A DNA stretch of 64,000 bases from Veillonella criceti (lineage in GTDB: Bacteria > Bacillota > Negativicutes > Veillonellales > Veillonellaceae). Shown here piece after piece: positions 54,672 through 64,000 of the stretch. Where the stretch lies: the NCBI RefSeq assembly GCF_900460315.1, contig NZ_UHIO01000001.1:520001-584000 (forward strand). Reading direction: 5' to 3'. Within the stretch, counting starts at the first letter, position 1. The number at the start of each line of letters is the position of its first letter. The notes under the pieces are model-generated. The model had not been told where the DNA came from. It saw nothing but the letters and a program-made list of their open reading frames with translations, and made no database searches. A program made the position numbers and the translations under genes.

Positions 54672-56723
54672 TTATTTTAAAGCACTTACATTACCAATAA
54701 CAGCCATCACTTCATAGGCCAAACGAAGAAGTTGTAAACGATTAGCCTTAACAGATTCATTATCAGCCATTACCATAACAGCTTCAAAGAAATTATTAAT
54801 AGGTGGTACTAGTGTTTCTGGTAACGCCACTACTTTATCATAATCCTTAGCTTCTAATGCCGTTTGAGACGCTTCATACGCATTAATGGCCGCTTGGAAT
54901 AACTCATTTTCTGCTTTATCTTCAAATAGAGTTTCATCAACGGCTGTATATGTTACCTCTTTTACCAAATTATACATACGAGTAAACGCTTGTACGAGTT
55001 CCACATTTTCATCAATACGATGATTCATAATCGCTGTTGCTAGCCCATCCGCTTTAGCTACCGTTACATCCTCATTCGATAAAACTAATTCAATTACATC
55101 ATGTGGAATCTGGCGGTCTAAGTAAATATTTTTCAAACGAAGCAAGAAGAAATGAGCCAACTGGGCAACAATTTCATCATGTTTTGCGTCTGCTACGCCA
55201 AGTAATGTTAAATCTCGACGCCATACTGGCTCTAAAGATACATCAAGAGCACTTTCGCTAAGTGTGTTTAAAACACCAATCGTTTGACGACGGAGCGCAA
55301 ATGGATCTTGTGAACCAGTTGGAATTAAACCGCGGCTAAAAGTAGCTACAATATTATCTACTTTATCAATAATACTCAAGACTTTACCAGCTGGCGTTTT
55401 AGGTAAAATATCCCCAGCAAAACGTGGCAAATATTGTTCAAAAATAGCGTCTGCTACTTCTGCCGATTCCCCATCAAGCAACGCATATTCTTTACCAATC
55501 ACACCTTGTAATTCAGTAAATTCTGTTACCATGCCTGTTGTTAAGTCAGTCTTAGCTAACACCGTGGCTCTTTCCAATTCTACCATAGCATCTTCACCAA
55601 GGCCGCAAGCTTCACCAAACGCTTCACCAAGAGCTAACAAACGCTCTGTCTTATCCGCTAAATTACCAAGACCTTCTTGGAATACGATTTTCGTTAATCC
55701 TTCAGAGCGATCTGCCAAGGATTTTTTGCGATCTTCATTAAAGAAGAATTTAGCATCATCGAGACGAGCACGTAATACGCGTTCATTACCAGCAGCAACA
55801 ACCTCAAGGCTCTTAGCATCCCCATTGCGAACAGTTAAAAACATAGGTAATAATTTACCGTCTTTAGATACTAATGGGAAATACCGTTGATGATCCTTCA
55901 TTGGCGTAATGACAGCTGCATCCGGTAAATTCAAATAACTTTCATCAAAAGTACCACAAAGGGCTGTTGGATATTCGACTAAATATAAAACTTCTTCTAG
56001 TAAATCTTCATCCCATACAATGGTAGCTTCTTTACTAGCAGCAAGTTCCTTTAATTGTTTAGTGATCATATCGCGGCGCACATCTTGATCTACAATAACA
56101 AAGTTATCTTCTAAGTTTTTAATATAATCAACAGGATGCTGTACTAATACGCCTCGTTCACCTAAGAATCGATGACCACGACTAAAATTAGAAGAACGAA
56201 CGCCTGCAAATTCTACAGGAATAACGGCTGTATCTAATAAAGCTAATATCCAACGGACCGGACGAATAAATTTATCATCTAAATTAGCCCAATGCATGGA
56301 TTTAGGGAAACTTAAATCATGAATTAACTGTGGCAAAATTTCAGTAAAAATATCCATAGCTGCAACACCAGCAGTTTTATTTTCTGCATAGATATAGCCA
56401 TCTTCTACAACTAAATCAGCTACATCAAGCCCTTTACCACGAGCAAAACCAATCGCTGCTTTAGTTGGATTTCCCTCACCATCAAAAGCAATCTTTGCTG
56501 ATGGCCCTTTATGACGTTCACTAAGTTCAGCTGACATATCCGCTACACCATCAATCATCAAAGTCATACGACGAGGTGTCCCTAATGTTCGAAGGTTTTC
56601 ATAGCTTAAATGATGTTCCGCTAATTTATTCTCTGCTAAAGTTTTAAGCTGGGCTAAAATACCTGGCATAGCGCCGGCAGGGATCTCTTCAGCGCCAATT
56701 TCAAATAATACATCTTTTGCCAT
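54672..56723 (-). CDS. glyS: glycyl-tRNA synthetase beta subunit
   Basis: Beta subunit of the tetrameric alpha2-beta2 GlyRS, needed for tRNA binding and charging. 683 residues, normal length. Conserved: VLFEIGAEEIPAGAMPGIL at the start, the LRTLGTPRRM segment (~45) and the FSRGLIPTGSQDPFALRRQTIGVL block (~500), followed by the anticodon-binding (DALR-like) end. The ATG at 56723 lies 1 base upstream-adjacent to the glyQ stop, with GGAG just before. Translation is probably coupled to glyQ. Confidence 0.97.
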   Translation of the reverse strand: MAKDVLFEIGAEEIPAGAMPGILAQLKTLAENKLAEHHLSYENLRTLGTPRRMTLMIDGVADMSAELSERHKGPSAKIAFDGEGNPTKAAIGFARGKGLDVADLVVEDGYIYAENKTAGVAAMDIFTEILPQLIHDLSFPKSMHWANLDDKFIRPVRWILALLDTAVIPVEFAGVRSSNFSRGHRFLGERGVLVQHPVDYIKNLEDNFVIVDQDVRRDMITKQLKELAASKEATIVWDEDLLEEVLYLVEYPTALCGTFDESYLNLPDAAVITPMKDHQRYFPLVSKDGKLLPMFLTVRNGDAKSLEVVAAGNERVLRARLDDAKFFFNEDRKKSLADRSEGLTKIVFQEGLGNLADKTERLLALGEAFGEACGLGEDAMVELERATVLAKTDLTTGMVTEFTELQGVIGKEYALLDGESAEVADAIFEQYLPRFAGDILPKTPAGKVLSIIDKVDNIVATFSRGLIPTGSQDPFALRRQTIGVLNTLSESALDVSLEPVWRRDLTLLGVADAKHDEIVAQLAHFFLLRLKNIYLDRQIPHDVIELVLSNEDVTVAKADGLATAIMNHRIDENVELVQAFTRMYNLVKEVTYTAVDETLFEDKAENELFQAAINAYEASQTALEAKDYDKVVALPETLVPPINNFFEAVMVMADNESVKANRLQLLRLAYEVMAVIGNVSALK

Positions 56724-56724
56724 A

Positions 56725-57600
56725 TTACTTATCTCCTTTCAACAGAGGGAATCCTAATTCTTCACGTTTTGCTAAATATGCTTGCGCACAAATACGGGCT
56801 AAGTTACGTACACGACCAATAAAAGCAGTACGTTCACTAATACTAATTGCCCCACGAGAATCTAATAAATTAAACGTATGTGAACATTTTAAGACATAAT
56901 CGTAAGCGGGTAAAATATAACCTTCACCACAAATACGTTTTGCTTCTTTTTCATACATGTCAAATAAAGTAAATAACATATCCGTATCAGCTAATTCAAA
57001 ATTGTAAGCAGACTGTTCTACTTCATTCAAATGCCAAATATCACCATAAGTAATGGTATCATTCCACTTTAAATCATACACATTTTCAACGCCTTGAATA
57101 TACATGGCTAAACGCTCTAAACCATACGTAATTTCAACTGATACAGGTTTTACATCAATACTCCCTACCTGTTGGAAATAAGTAAACTGTGTCACTTCCA
57201 TACCGTCAAGCCATACTTCCCAACCAAGACCCCAAGCACCTAAGGTTGGCGACTCCCAGTTATCTTCAACAAAGCGAATGTCATGATCTTCTGGATGGAT
57301 ACCTAAAGTTTCTAAACTTTTTAAATATAATTCCTGAATATTATCAGGCGATGGCTTAATGATTACCTGAAACTGGTGATGCTGAAATAAACGGTTTGGA
57401 TTGTCCCCATAACGGCCATCAGCAGGACGACGAGACGGTTCTACATAACAAACAGCCCAAGGTTCTGGCCCAATTGCATGTAAGAAGGTCGCTGGATTCA
57501 TCGTACCAGCCCCTTTTTCAATATCATATGGTTGCTGTAAAATACAGCCTTGCTCTGCCCAAAATTTTTGGAGATTCAAAATTATCTCTTGAAATGTCAT
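56725..57600 (-). CDS. glyQ: glycyl-tRNA synthetase alpha subunit
   Basis: Catalytic class II subunit of GlyRS. The family core is clear: [20 protein letters not shown], then [13 protein letters not shown], then [17 protein letters not shown] choose the ATG at 57600 (7 bases after AGGAGG) over the one two codons earlier at 57606, which sits only one base from that site; the protein has 291 residues. The promoter 40 bases upstream leaves no space for a T-box, unlike in many Firmicutes. Confidence 0.97.
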   Translation of the reverse strand: MTFQEIILNLQKFWAEQGCILQQPYDIEKGAGTMNPATFLHAIGPEPWAVCYVEPSRRPADGRYGDNPNRLFQHHQFQVIIKPSPDNIQELYLKSLETLGIHPEDHDIRFVEDNWESPTLGAWGLGWEVWLDGMEVTQFTYFQQVGSIDVKPVSVEITYGLERLAMYIQGVENVYDLKWNDTITYGDIWHLNEVEQSAYNFELADTDMLFTLFDMYEKEAKRICGEGYILPAYDYVLKCSHTFNLLDSRGAISISERTAFIGRVRNLARICAQAYLAKREELGFPLLKGDK

Positions 57601-57647
57601 GTCCATTCCTCCTAAACTATTATCCGTTGCGGACTATAACTTCTGTT

Positions 57648-57676
57648 ACAATACCAAGTCCCGTTTATATTGTCAA
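57648..57676 (-). promoter_or_regulatory. predicted promoter of glyQS
   Basis: TTGACA (57671-57676) and TATTGT (57648-57653) with a 17-base spacer on the minus strand, just downstream of the recO stop. Transcription would start near 57641. Confidence 0.7.
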
Positions 57677-57718
57677 CTAAAAAACAGTAAGAATCAATAA
57701 TTAAGCTATTCCATTATC

Positions 57719-58435
57719 TTAAAATGCTTTTGCCTTCATGTCATGTAAAAAGCGTAAAGATGTCAATTCTTGCCCTAATTGTATAGTTGCATAAGCAAAC
57801 AACCCACGCTCTAATTCTTGCCACAAGGACCGTGGAAGTTGTACGACTAATTCTGGCTGCCAATTATAATTTAAAATCTCACCTAATGCAGCCTGTGCTT
57901 GATGGGATAAATTAAATCCTGTACTGCCTTTAAATTCTGATACAAAACGAGCTACCCCATCTGTTTGTTGATATGCTTTAGCTGAGGGTATAAAGCCAGC
58001 AATACTCAATAATTGCCACCCTAATAAAATAACAGCCAATGGCACTGGCTTAGTTTGAATCAATTGAGAAAAGCGAACTACCAACTCATATAAAGTCAAA
58101 TCAACTTCCTCTTGTGCAAACGCCGTGCTAATTAATTCTCCACCAAAAGCCGCATAACAAATGCTATCTAAATCACTTTCAATAGACCGAATTAAATAGA
58201 CCCCATCAATCTGCTGTAATTCATAATATTCACCATTAGGGCTCAAGGTAATATACACCTTACTAAACGGCTGTAAATAACCCACATTTTTTAAACTTTG
58301 CCAGCGGCGTTGTGGTATAGAACAGTGAATAATACCTCGTTGTTTTGTCAAAAATGTAACGATTGAATAGATCTTACGTTTTCGCCGATACAGTACAATG
58401 GCCTCACAATTAATCGTTAACTTCGCAGTGCTCAT
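57719..58435 (-). CDS. recO: DNA repair protein RecO
   Basis: Helps RecF and RecR load RecA on gapped DNA. 238 residues: an N-terminal OB fold (CEAIVLYRRKRKIYSIVTFLTKQRGI) and a helical domain (LYELVVRFSQLI...LLGWQLLSIAGFIP). The four-cysteine zinc finger found in Bacillus and Deinococcus RecO after the GFIP segment is absent, as in E. coli. The ATG at 58435 overlaps the stop of the upstream CNNM/CBS gene (ATGA). Position next to era and glyQ is the usual Firmicute one. Confidence 0.9.
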   Translation of the reverse strand: MSTAKLTINCEAIVLYRRKRKIYSIVTFLTKQRGIIHCSIPQRRWQSLKNVGYLQPFSKVYITLSPNGEYYELQQIDGVYLIRSIESDLDSICYAAFGGELISTAFAQEEVDLTLYELVVRFSQLIQTKPVPLAVILLGWQLLSIAGFIPSAKAYQQTDGVARFVSEFKGSTGFNLSHQAQAALGEILNYNWQPELVVQLPRSLWQELERGLFAYATIQLGQELTSLRFLHDMKAKAF

Positions 58436-59781
58436 GTTGGCTCTTCCTCAGCTGATGTATCCTCTTCCTTCGGCGGTGCCGGTGTTGCTTTTAAGCGCGC
58501 AATCCGGTAGCCTTGCATTTCAGTAACGGTAAATATGTATCCTTCGGCTTCAACGGTATCCCCCACTACAGGAGTTCGCTCTAAAATACCAAAAATATAA
58601 CCACCAATTGTATCTTCTTCTGGATCATTAAAATCAACACGCATAGCATATTCTACTTCATCTACCAATACCTTACCATCGAAATCAAATGTACCATCTT
58701 CATTGATCATAACAGCTGGTAAATCAGTTTCATGCTCATCTTTAATATCACCAACAAGTTCTTCAATAATATCTTCCAGACATACCAGTCCTACCATACC
58801 ACCGTATTCATCAACAACCACGGCCTGATAAATTCGACGGGTCCGCATATACTGAAGTAAAACAGACAATTTCATAACTTCTGGAATGGTTAAAATATCA
58901 CGACGAACAAGACGTAAATCCTTACGCGCCTTTTCTTTTTGTTCCATCAAATCTTTAATGTGAACCAATCCAATAACATGGTCTTTATCTTCCATACATA
59001 GCGGATATCTTGTATGACTCGTTGCTGAAATACTTTTTAACGTATCCTCAAAATCATCTTCTACAAAGATACAGTCTACATCCTGACGTGGAATCATTAC
59101 TTCGCGCGCCATCCGCTCTACGAAGTCAAACACATTGTCAATGAGTTCCCCTTCTACTTGGTCTAATTGCCCCTCCAAATGACTTCGATTAACCATCATA
59201 CGAATTTCTTCTTCCGTATGAACTAAATCGAGTTCATTTTTATAAAGCGTGCCAAAACTTTTCAGTAAAATAGCACTTACATATTGAGCAATTAACACAA
59301 AAGGCGTAGCAATGGCCCCAAAGGCAACAACAAATTTAGATGTCCAACGTACATAACGAATTGGAAATGATAAACCAAGCGCTTTAGGAATAATTTCACC
59401 AAAGGTCAAAATAATCAAAGCAAATAAGGCTAATACGATAATATCAAATAAACTCGTAAGCCATTCATTATCAAGGCCTAATTGTTGTTCCCATACATCA
59501 ATATAAGGAGCAATCAACGTGCTGCCTACACTAGCTAGGAGAACAATAAAAAAAAGAATTAAAAACTGAGTTGTATTAATAAAGCGTTCCGGTCGTTGAT
59601 ATAATTTACGCAAAAAAGTTTTCGCCTCTTCGCTTAAATCCTCCATATCATCCAGATGTTCTTCACTAAGACGAGCAAAAGAAAATTTTGCTAACACTAA
59701 AATATTAATCATCAATAAGCAGAATGCGGCTAGCCCAATTATTAATAAGCCAGCCTCAAGGGGGGTATCGATACGAATCAT
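58432..59781 (-). CDS. CNNM/CorC-type membrane protein with CBS domains
   Basis: 449 residues: four membrane spans in a CNNM (DUF21) domain (~1-200), a CBS pair (~220-345; VMIPRQDVDCIFV, then TRRIYQAVVVDEYGGMVGLV) and a C-terminal CorC/HlyC domain (~365-440; TIGGYIFGILERTPVVGDTV). Family members move or regulate transport of Mg2+ or other divalent cations; the old name hemolysin C is misleading. The ATG at 59781 sits very close to an AAAGGA site, so the start is slightly uncertain. Lies between era and recO, overlapping recO by 4 bases; Bacillus has other genes here. Confidence 0.88.
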   Translation of the reverse strand: MIRIDTPLEAGLLIIGLAAFCLLMINILVLAKFSFARLSEEHLDDMEDLSEEAKTFLRKLYQRPERFINTTQFLILFFIVLLASVGSTLIAPYIDVWEQQLGLDNEWLTSLFDIIVLALFALIILTFGEIIPKALGLSFPIRYVRWTSKFVVAFGAIATPFVLIAQYVSAILLKSFGTLYKNELDLVHTEEEIRMMVNRSHLEGQLDQVEGELIDNVFDFVERMAREVMIPRQDVDCIFVEDDFEDTLKSISATSHTRYPLCMEDKDHVIGLVHIKDLMEQKEKARKDLRLVRRDILTIPEVMKLSVLLQYMRTRRIYQAVVVDEYGGMVGLVCLEDIIEELVGDIKDEHETDLPAVMINEDGTFDFDGKVLVDEVEYAMRVDFNDPEEDTIGGYIFGILERTPVVGDTVEAEGYIFTVTEMQGYRIARLKATPAPPKEEDTSAEEEPT

Positions 59782-59790
59782 TCCTTTCTA

Positions 59791-60687
59791 TTATTCATAA
59801 CCAAATTCAGAAAGCATACCAGACTTATTACGCCAATCTTTCTTCACTTTTACCCATAAATCAAGATACACCTTAGTTGCTAATAAGCGTTCCACATCCG
59901 TTCGTGCTTCTGCACCTAATTCGCGAAGCATACTTCCTTTTTTACCGATTATTATACCCTTTTGAGAGTCTCGTTCGCAATAGATAGTTGCTCGGATATA
60001 AGTTGTGCCATCAGTACGTTGCTTCATTTCATCCACATCTACAGCTATAGCATGAGGAATCTCTTCTCTCGTTTTGAGAAGAATTTTTTCACGCACAATA
60101 TCGGCTATAATCAGCCGTTCTGGTTGATCAGTAATCATATCTTCTGGGAAGTACTGAGGACCTTCTGGCAATACCTGCTCCAATACTTGAAGAACTTCCT
60201 GAATATTATCTTTTTCCAAAGCAGAAATAGGAATAATCCCTTCAAAGGGATATAAATTTTGGTATTCTACAATCACTGCTAAAATGTCTTCTTTGGATAA
60301 TGTGTCAATCTTATTAATAACTAAAAATACAGGAACATTCACATTTTTAAGCTGTTCAATAATAAAATTGTCGCCTGGTCCACGTTTTTCATTACCAGCT
60401 ACTAAGAATAAAACAGCTTCTACTTCTTTTAAAGAATCCACTGCTGCTTTTACCATAAATTCCCCTAATTTATGTTTTGGTTTATGAATACCTGGAGTAT
60501 CCATGAATACGATTTGTTTTTTTTCATCCATATATACACAAACAATACGATTACGCGTTGTCTGTGCTTTATCTGAAACAATAACAATCTTATCACCAAT
60601 AAGCGCATTAATTAATGTCGATTTTCCCACATTTGGACGACCAACAACGGCTACAAATCCAGATTTAAAGTGTTTATCTTTATTCAT
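59791..60687 (-). CDS. era: GTPase Era
   Basis: Essential GTPase for 16S rRNA maturation and 30S assembly. 298 residues: G1 GRPNVGKST, G3 DTPGIHKPKHKLGEFM, G4 NKID, then a KH domain (IIIGKKGSMLRELGAEARTDVERLL) that binds the 16S 3' end. I start it at the ATG 60687, whose first bases overlap the ybeY stop; GGGAGG lies 12 bases upstream. Two earlier ATGs (60711, 60699) are possible but add nothing conserved. Confidence 0.96.
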   Translation of the reverse strand: MNKDKHFKSGFVAVVGRPNVGKSTLINALIGDKIVIVSDKAQTTRNRIVCVYMDEKKQIVFMDTPGIHKPKHKLGEFMVKAAVDSLKEVEAVLFLVAGNEKRGPGDNFIIEQLKNVNVPVFLVINKIDTLSKEDILAVIVEYQNLYPFEGIIPISALEKDNIQEVLQVLEQVLPEGPQYFPEDMITDQPERLIIADIVREKILLKTREEIPHAIAVDVDEMKQRTDGTTYIRATIYCERDSQKGIIIGKKGSMLRELGAEARTDVERLLATKVYLDLWVKVKKDWRNKSGMLSEFGYE

Positions 60688-61156
60688 TATATGGTGCATC
60701 CTCCCGCACATAGCCTAAATTACCTAATACAAATTCTTCTTCTTGGCGCATTTCTTTTTTATCAGCATCAGTCATATGGTCATATCCTAAAATATGCAAA
60801 CAACCATGGACTGTTAAATACGCCAGTTCTCGTTCAAACGGATGTCCATATTCTTCCGCTTGTTCAGCTGTCCGTTCTAATGAAATAATTAAATCCCCCA
60901 ATAAATGGGATTCTTCTTCACTATCCTCTTCCTCCCCTTCATTAAGGGCAAAAGAAAGCACATCTGTAGGCCGATCAATTCCTCGATAGGTTTTATTTAG
61001 TGTATGAATGTATTCATTATCACACAATAGAACGCTTAATTCTTCTTCTTCACCAAGACCATAGACTCTACTTACTTCAGCACATACTTTAAGAATAATT
61101 TCTTCGTAAGCCGCCTCAGTCGTCATGCCTTCTGCATAACTAATTGTTACTTCCAC
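60680..61156 (-). CDS. ybeY: endoribonuclease YbeY
   Basis: Zinc endoribonuclease acting in 16S rRNA maturation and ribosome quality control. 158 residues; the metal motif is HGCLHILGYDH (three His, ~118-128). RGIDRPTDVLSFAL is also conserved. The start is GTG at 61156, seven bases after AAGGAG. Its end overlaps era by 8 bases. The dgkA and cdd genes often found between ybeY and era are absent. Confidence 0.96.
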   Translation of the reverse strand: MEVTISYAEGMTTEAAYEEIILKVCAEVSRVYGLGEEEELSVLLCDNEYIHTLNKTYRGIDRPTDVLSFALNEGEEEDSEEESHLLGDLIISLERTAEQAEEYGHPFERELAYLTVHGCLHILGYDHMTDADKKEMRQEEEFVLGNLGYVREDAPYNE

Positions 61157-61191
61157 CGTACTACTCCTTTATACCTGACTTTTTGAAATTG

Positions 61192-62184
61192 TTATACTTT
61201 TGCCGCTTCTTTGGCAATATCGCGACTCGATTTTATCCCTTCATACCGTTCATAAGCACGAATAATCTTACTTACTAAATCATGACGCACAACATCTTCA
61301 TCAGTAAAATGCACCATCGAAATACCGGCTAAGCCCTTTAATACCTTTTCCGCTTCAATAAGGCCAGAAATCATACGCCCTGGTAAGTCTACCTGTGTAC
61401 GGTCACCATTTATAACCATTTTAGAATTATTGCCTAAGCGAGTAAGGAACATTTTCATCTGCTCTGGGGTAGTATTCTGTGCTTCATCAAGAATAATAAA
61501 GGCATTTTCTAGTGTACGACCACGCATATAAGCTAGTGGCGCCACTTCGATGATTCCTTTCATCATAAAGCGATCCACTTGCTCTAACCCAAACATATCA
61601 TTGAGCGCATCGTATAAAGGTCTTAAATAAGGATCTACTTTTTCTTTTAAGTCACCTGGTAAATAACCTAACTTTTCACCAGCTTCTACAGCAGGACGTG
61701 TTAAAATAATACGCTCTACATCACGATTTTTTAGATAAAAGGCTGCTAATGCAACAGCCAAGAATGTTTTACCCGTACCCGCTGGCCCTATGCCAAAAGT
61801 AATCGTATTACGACGGATACTATCAACATATATTTTCTGACCTTCTGTTTTAGGTGTAATCATACGCCCCTTAATAGTTACATTGATGGTATCTTCAAAC
61901 ATAGTATGCAACAAATCAGCTTTGCCACTTTTTACCATTTTTACGGCCATACGAATTTGTTGTTCCGTAATCGCACTACTTTCATTATATAAAAAAACTA
62001 ATTCTTCAAGAACACGCCAAAATTGATTAACAATTTCGTCATCCCCTTTAAGCTGCAACGTATCACCGCGACTCACTACTTGGCACGGCAATTCTTCAAC
62101 CATAATTTTTAAATGACGCTCTTGCAAGCCTAAAATAGGGCCTGCCATTTCATACCGTGGAAACGTAAATGTTCGTTCCGTCAT
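61192..62184 (-). CDS. phoH: PhoH-like ATPase
   Basis: 330-residue PhoH protein with Walker A GPAGTGKT (~133-140) and Walker B FIILDEAQNTTPEQMKMFLTRLG (~225). An N-terminal KH-like part precedes the ATPase. The family is linked to RNA metabolism and, through its constant pairing with ybeY and era, to ribosome maturation. ATG at 62184 after AAGGAG. It is the first of the phoH-ybeY-era-CNNM-recO run. Confidence 0.93.
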   Translation of the reverse strand: MTERTFTFPRYEMAGPILGLQERHLKIMVEELPCQVVSRGDTLQLKGDDEIVNQFWRVLEELVFLYNESSAITEQQIRMAVKMVKSGKADLLHTMFEDTINVTIKGRMITPKTEGQKIYVDSIRRNTITFGIGPAGTGKTFLAVALAAFYLKNRDVERIILTRPAVEAGEKLGYLPGDLKEKVDPYLRPLYDALNDMFGLEQVDRFMMKGIIEVAPLAYMRGRTLENAFIILDEAQNTTPEQMKMFLTRLGNNSKMVINGDRTQVDLPGRMISGLIEAEKVLKGLAGISMVHFTDEDVVRHDLVSKIIRAYERYEGIKSSRDIAKEAAKV

Positions 62185-62195
62185 ACACTACTCCT

Positions 62196-63161
62196 TTACT
62201 TTAAAAATTTGCGCACTGCTGAGCCATTTAAGTAATTACATAAATCACCTTGACGCACATCTCGTTCTTCCATGCGTCGTTCTATTTCTTCTTGAATCCG
62301 CCACCAGCCCATAGACCAATTAGTAAACAAGGTATTTTCTTCTGGTGCTCGTCCCACTAAACGCTGGAGTACAATATCCTTATCTAAATGGCGCAAAAAA
62401 GCGATAACTCGTTCAATGTACTCGTCAGCACTAATGAGTGAAAATTCTCCAGCTTCATACCAGTTAGCCATAAGGGTATTTTTAACAATATAAAGGGCAT
62501 GTAATTTAACTTGGTCAACGCCTAAAGCAGTCAACATACGAGCCCCTTCAACCGTATCTGTCATCGTATCCCAAGGAAGATTGACAATCATATGGGCACA
62601 TACACTAAAACCATACCGTTTAGTCCGTAAAACCGCATCGATAAATTCAGCCATGCCATGGCCACGATTTATTTTCTCCAGCGTATGATAATTGACTGAC
62701 TGCAAGCCATATTCTAAATAAATATCTACACCATATCGTTCTTTAATATCTTGCAATATGTCTAGATACGTATCATTAATACAATCTGGTCGTGTAGCAA
62801 TAGCCAGCCCTACTGTACTATCAATACAACCAGCTTCCATATAAGCTTTAAAACGTTCCGGCTCTAAATAGGTATTACTAAAATTTTGATAATAGGGAAT
62901 GTATTTATAGGCCTTATACTTAGGGGCAATATGGGCAATGTTTTTATGTAACTGCTCTTGTACAGTCATGGACGCTGGTAAATTTTCATAACCAGCCCCA
63001 ATTTCACCACAAAACACACAACCGCCCACACCCGCTGAGCCATCCCGATTTGGACAAGTCAACGGTAACGCAACTGGCAATTTATATACTTTTTCACCAT
63101 ATTTTTCTCTTAAAAATGTCGAGATTGGTCGATACCGTTTTGGTTTCGTTGTATCACTCAT
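62196..63161 (-). CDS. radical-SAM protein, YhcC/TIGR01212 family
   Basis: 321 residues. The iron-sulfur motif appears in the form typical of this family, LTCPNRDGSAGVGGCVFC (Cys-x10-Cys-x2-Cys, ~35-51), followed by a TIM-barrel core (YLEYGLQSVNYHTLEKINRGH). Substrate and role are not known. Its ATG overlaps the stop of the upstream radical-SAM gene by one base (TAATG). It lies 11 bases ahead of phoH and may share its transcript. Confidence 0.88.
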   Translation of the reverse strand: MSDTTKPKRYRPISTFLREKYGEKVYKLPVALPLTCPNRDGSAGVGGCVFCGEIGAGYENLPASMTVQEQLHKNIAHIAPKYKAYKYIPYYQNFSNTYLEPERFKAYMEAGCIDSTVGLAIATRPDCINDTYLDILQDIKERYGVDIYLEYGLQSVNYHTLEKINRGHGMAEFIDAVLRTKRYGFSVCAHMIVNLPWDTMTDTVEGARMLTALGVDQVKLHALYIVKNTLMANWYEAGEFSLISADEYIERVIAFLRHLDKDIVLQRLVGRAPEENTLFTNWSMGWWRIQEEIERRMEERDVRQGDLCNYLNGSAVRKFLK

Positions 63162-64000
63162 TAATTAGCCACTACCTCCGGTCTTACAAACGGCCGCTGC
63201 CGTTGTTTCACATCTATAATCAAAGTTACTTTTGAAAGACCTTCTTTTTGATACGTCTCTAAGGTCTGATTATCAAGAGCCCCCAAAATATGAGCTGTTT
63301 CTAAACTAACCGTATGTTCACAATAATCTTGACGAATACGTCGCCATTCCACAAAGCGATACGTTGGTATATATTGGCGCACTAACGTTTCTTCACGCCA
63401 AAATGCTTCCCCTGCTTGTAATAATTCCTTAGTCTGTTTAGGCAAGCCCAATTCATCGCCTCGCACCTTGCCACCAAAACTAACCAAACAATCATATTCT
63501 AATAGTTCTTGACTAACCACATCACCTTGTTTTTCAAAATAAACATGTAAAAAGGCCATTTGATCACGATCATTTAACTTGCGTTGATGTAAATCTTGCT
63601 GAAGCCAGGCCTTAGTCAACGCTTCAAAATAATGAAAAGCACTCGACTTTTCACGGATTAGGCGCTGTCCTAAATAACCAAATACAGTACGAAGTCGTTC
63701 ACTATTATAAAAACGCTCAAATACATCTTCAAAATGTTTTAAAAAGCGAATATCCTCATAGGGCATCACATGAGTAGACAACACTTCATACGGTGCTTTC
63801 GGGTCATACACATAACTAAATTCATTACTTCGTTCTAAGCCAGATCCTTGTAATAACTTCAAAAAGCCTATCTGCAAAGCATGCGGTGTTAAACTAAATA
63901 CATCATTAAAAGACTGTGCAAAACGCTCATAAGGTTCATGTGGTAAACCAACTATTAAGTCCATATGTACATGAGTTCGCCCTGCTTTAATAACAGGCGC
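63161..64000 (-). CDS. B12-binding-domain/radical-SAM protein with DUF4080 (5' end beyond window)
   Basis: The frame is open to base 64000, so at least 280 residues of the C-terminal part are present. The first visible residues (AGRTHVHMDLIVGLPHE) are the late barrel of a radical-SAM domain. The rest (ALQIGFLKLLQGSGLE onward) matches DUF4080, usually found with N-terminal B12-binding and radical-SAM domains. Those domains and the CxxxCxxC motif lie outside the window. The substrate is not known. The stop overlaps the start of the next radical-SAM gene. Confidence 0.75.
   Translation of the reverse strand, partial: APVIKAGRTHVHMDLIVGLPHEPYERFAQSFNDVFSLTPHALQIGFLKLLQGSGLERSNEFSYVYDPKAPYEVLSTHVMPYEDIRFLKHFEDVFERFYNSERLRTVFGYLGQRLIREKSSAFHYFEALTKAWLQQDLHQRKLNDRDQMAFLHVYFEKQGDVVSQELLEYDCLVSFGGKVRGDELGLPKQTKELLQAGEAFWREETLVRQYIPTYRFVEWRRIRQDYCEHTVSLETAHILGALDNQTLETYQKEGLSKVTLIIDVKQRQRPFVRPEVVAN

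Overview
The window comes from a low-GC, Gram-negative (diderm) Firmicute of the class Negativicutes, most likely Veillonella or a close relative. Three things point there. PolC and Firmicute gene orders (rpsB-tsf-pyrH-frr-uppS-cdsA-dxr-rseP; rplS-rbgA-rnhB; dprA-topA-trmFO-hslVU; phoH-ybeY-era-recO-glyQS) sit beside a YadA-type trimeric autotransporter, which needs an outer membrane. That autotransporter ends in an SLH domain, the peptidoglycan-binding module Negativicutes use to tether the outer membrane. Intergenic DNA is very AT-rich. The species is inferred; no rRNA is present. Almost every gene is on the minus strand; only pepS, lgt, a lysR gene and an insertion sequence are on plus.

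Layout. 1-2820: miaB (cut by the edge), a P-loop/Asp23 fusion protein and a PHP phosphoesterase. 3061-12884: one long run, read rpsB > tsf > pyrH > frr > small unknown gene > uppS > cdsA > dxr > rseP > ispG > proS, joining translation, undecaprenyl and phospholipid precursor synthesis and the MEP pathway. Its 5' end has a clear promoter and a three-helix leader RNA. 13049-20580 is the accessory region: the SLH-bearing adhesin, a small glucosaminidase-like gene, an OatA-like acyltransferase, and an ISL3-family element plus a solo relic of its leader. 20581-23590: gluconate permease and kinase. 23658-32707: a tight run comEA > comEC > holA > VanW-family gene > polC. 32865-43009: pepS, comEB, leuS, a GH18 protein, pheA, lgt, a ferric-reductase-like membrane gene and a divergent LysR regulator. 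43155-53920: rbgA > rnhB, then yraN > comM > dprA > topA > trmFO > hslV > hslU. 54209-64000: rplS, glyQS, phoH > ybeY > era > CNNM/CBS protein > recO, and two overlapping radical-SAM genes, one cut by the edge.

DNA-uptake functions recur (comEA, comEC, comEB, dprA, comM), so natural transformation is plausible; ComEC, however, has lost the metal-binding motifs of its C-terminal nuclease-like domain. The most unusual observations are: a PolC with no inserted 3'-5' exonuclease domain but all nine PHP metal-ligand positions filled; an autotransporter whose chain continues past the beta-barrel into an SLH domain; a structured rpsB leader; a doubly insulated ISL3 transposase and a solo copy of its start-codon hairpin; and an apparent nonsense truncation of the ferric-reductase-like gene. 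Many starts were moved from the longest open frame to an ATG, GTG or TTG with a proper ribosome-binding site. No tRNA, rRNA, CRISPR array or prophage was seen.
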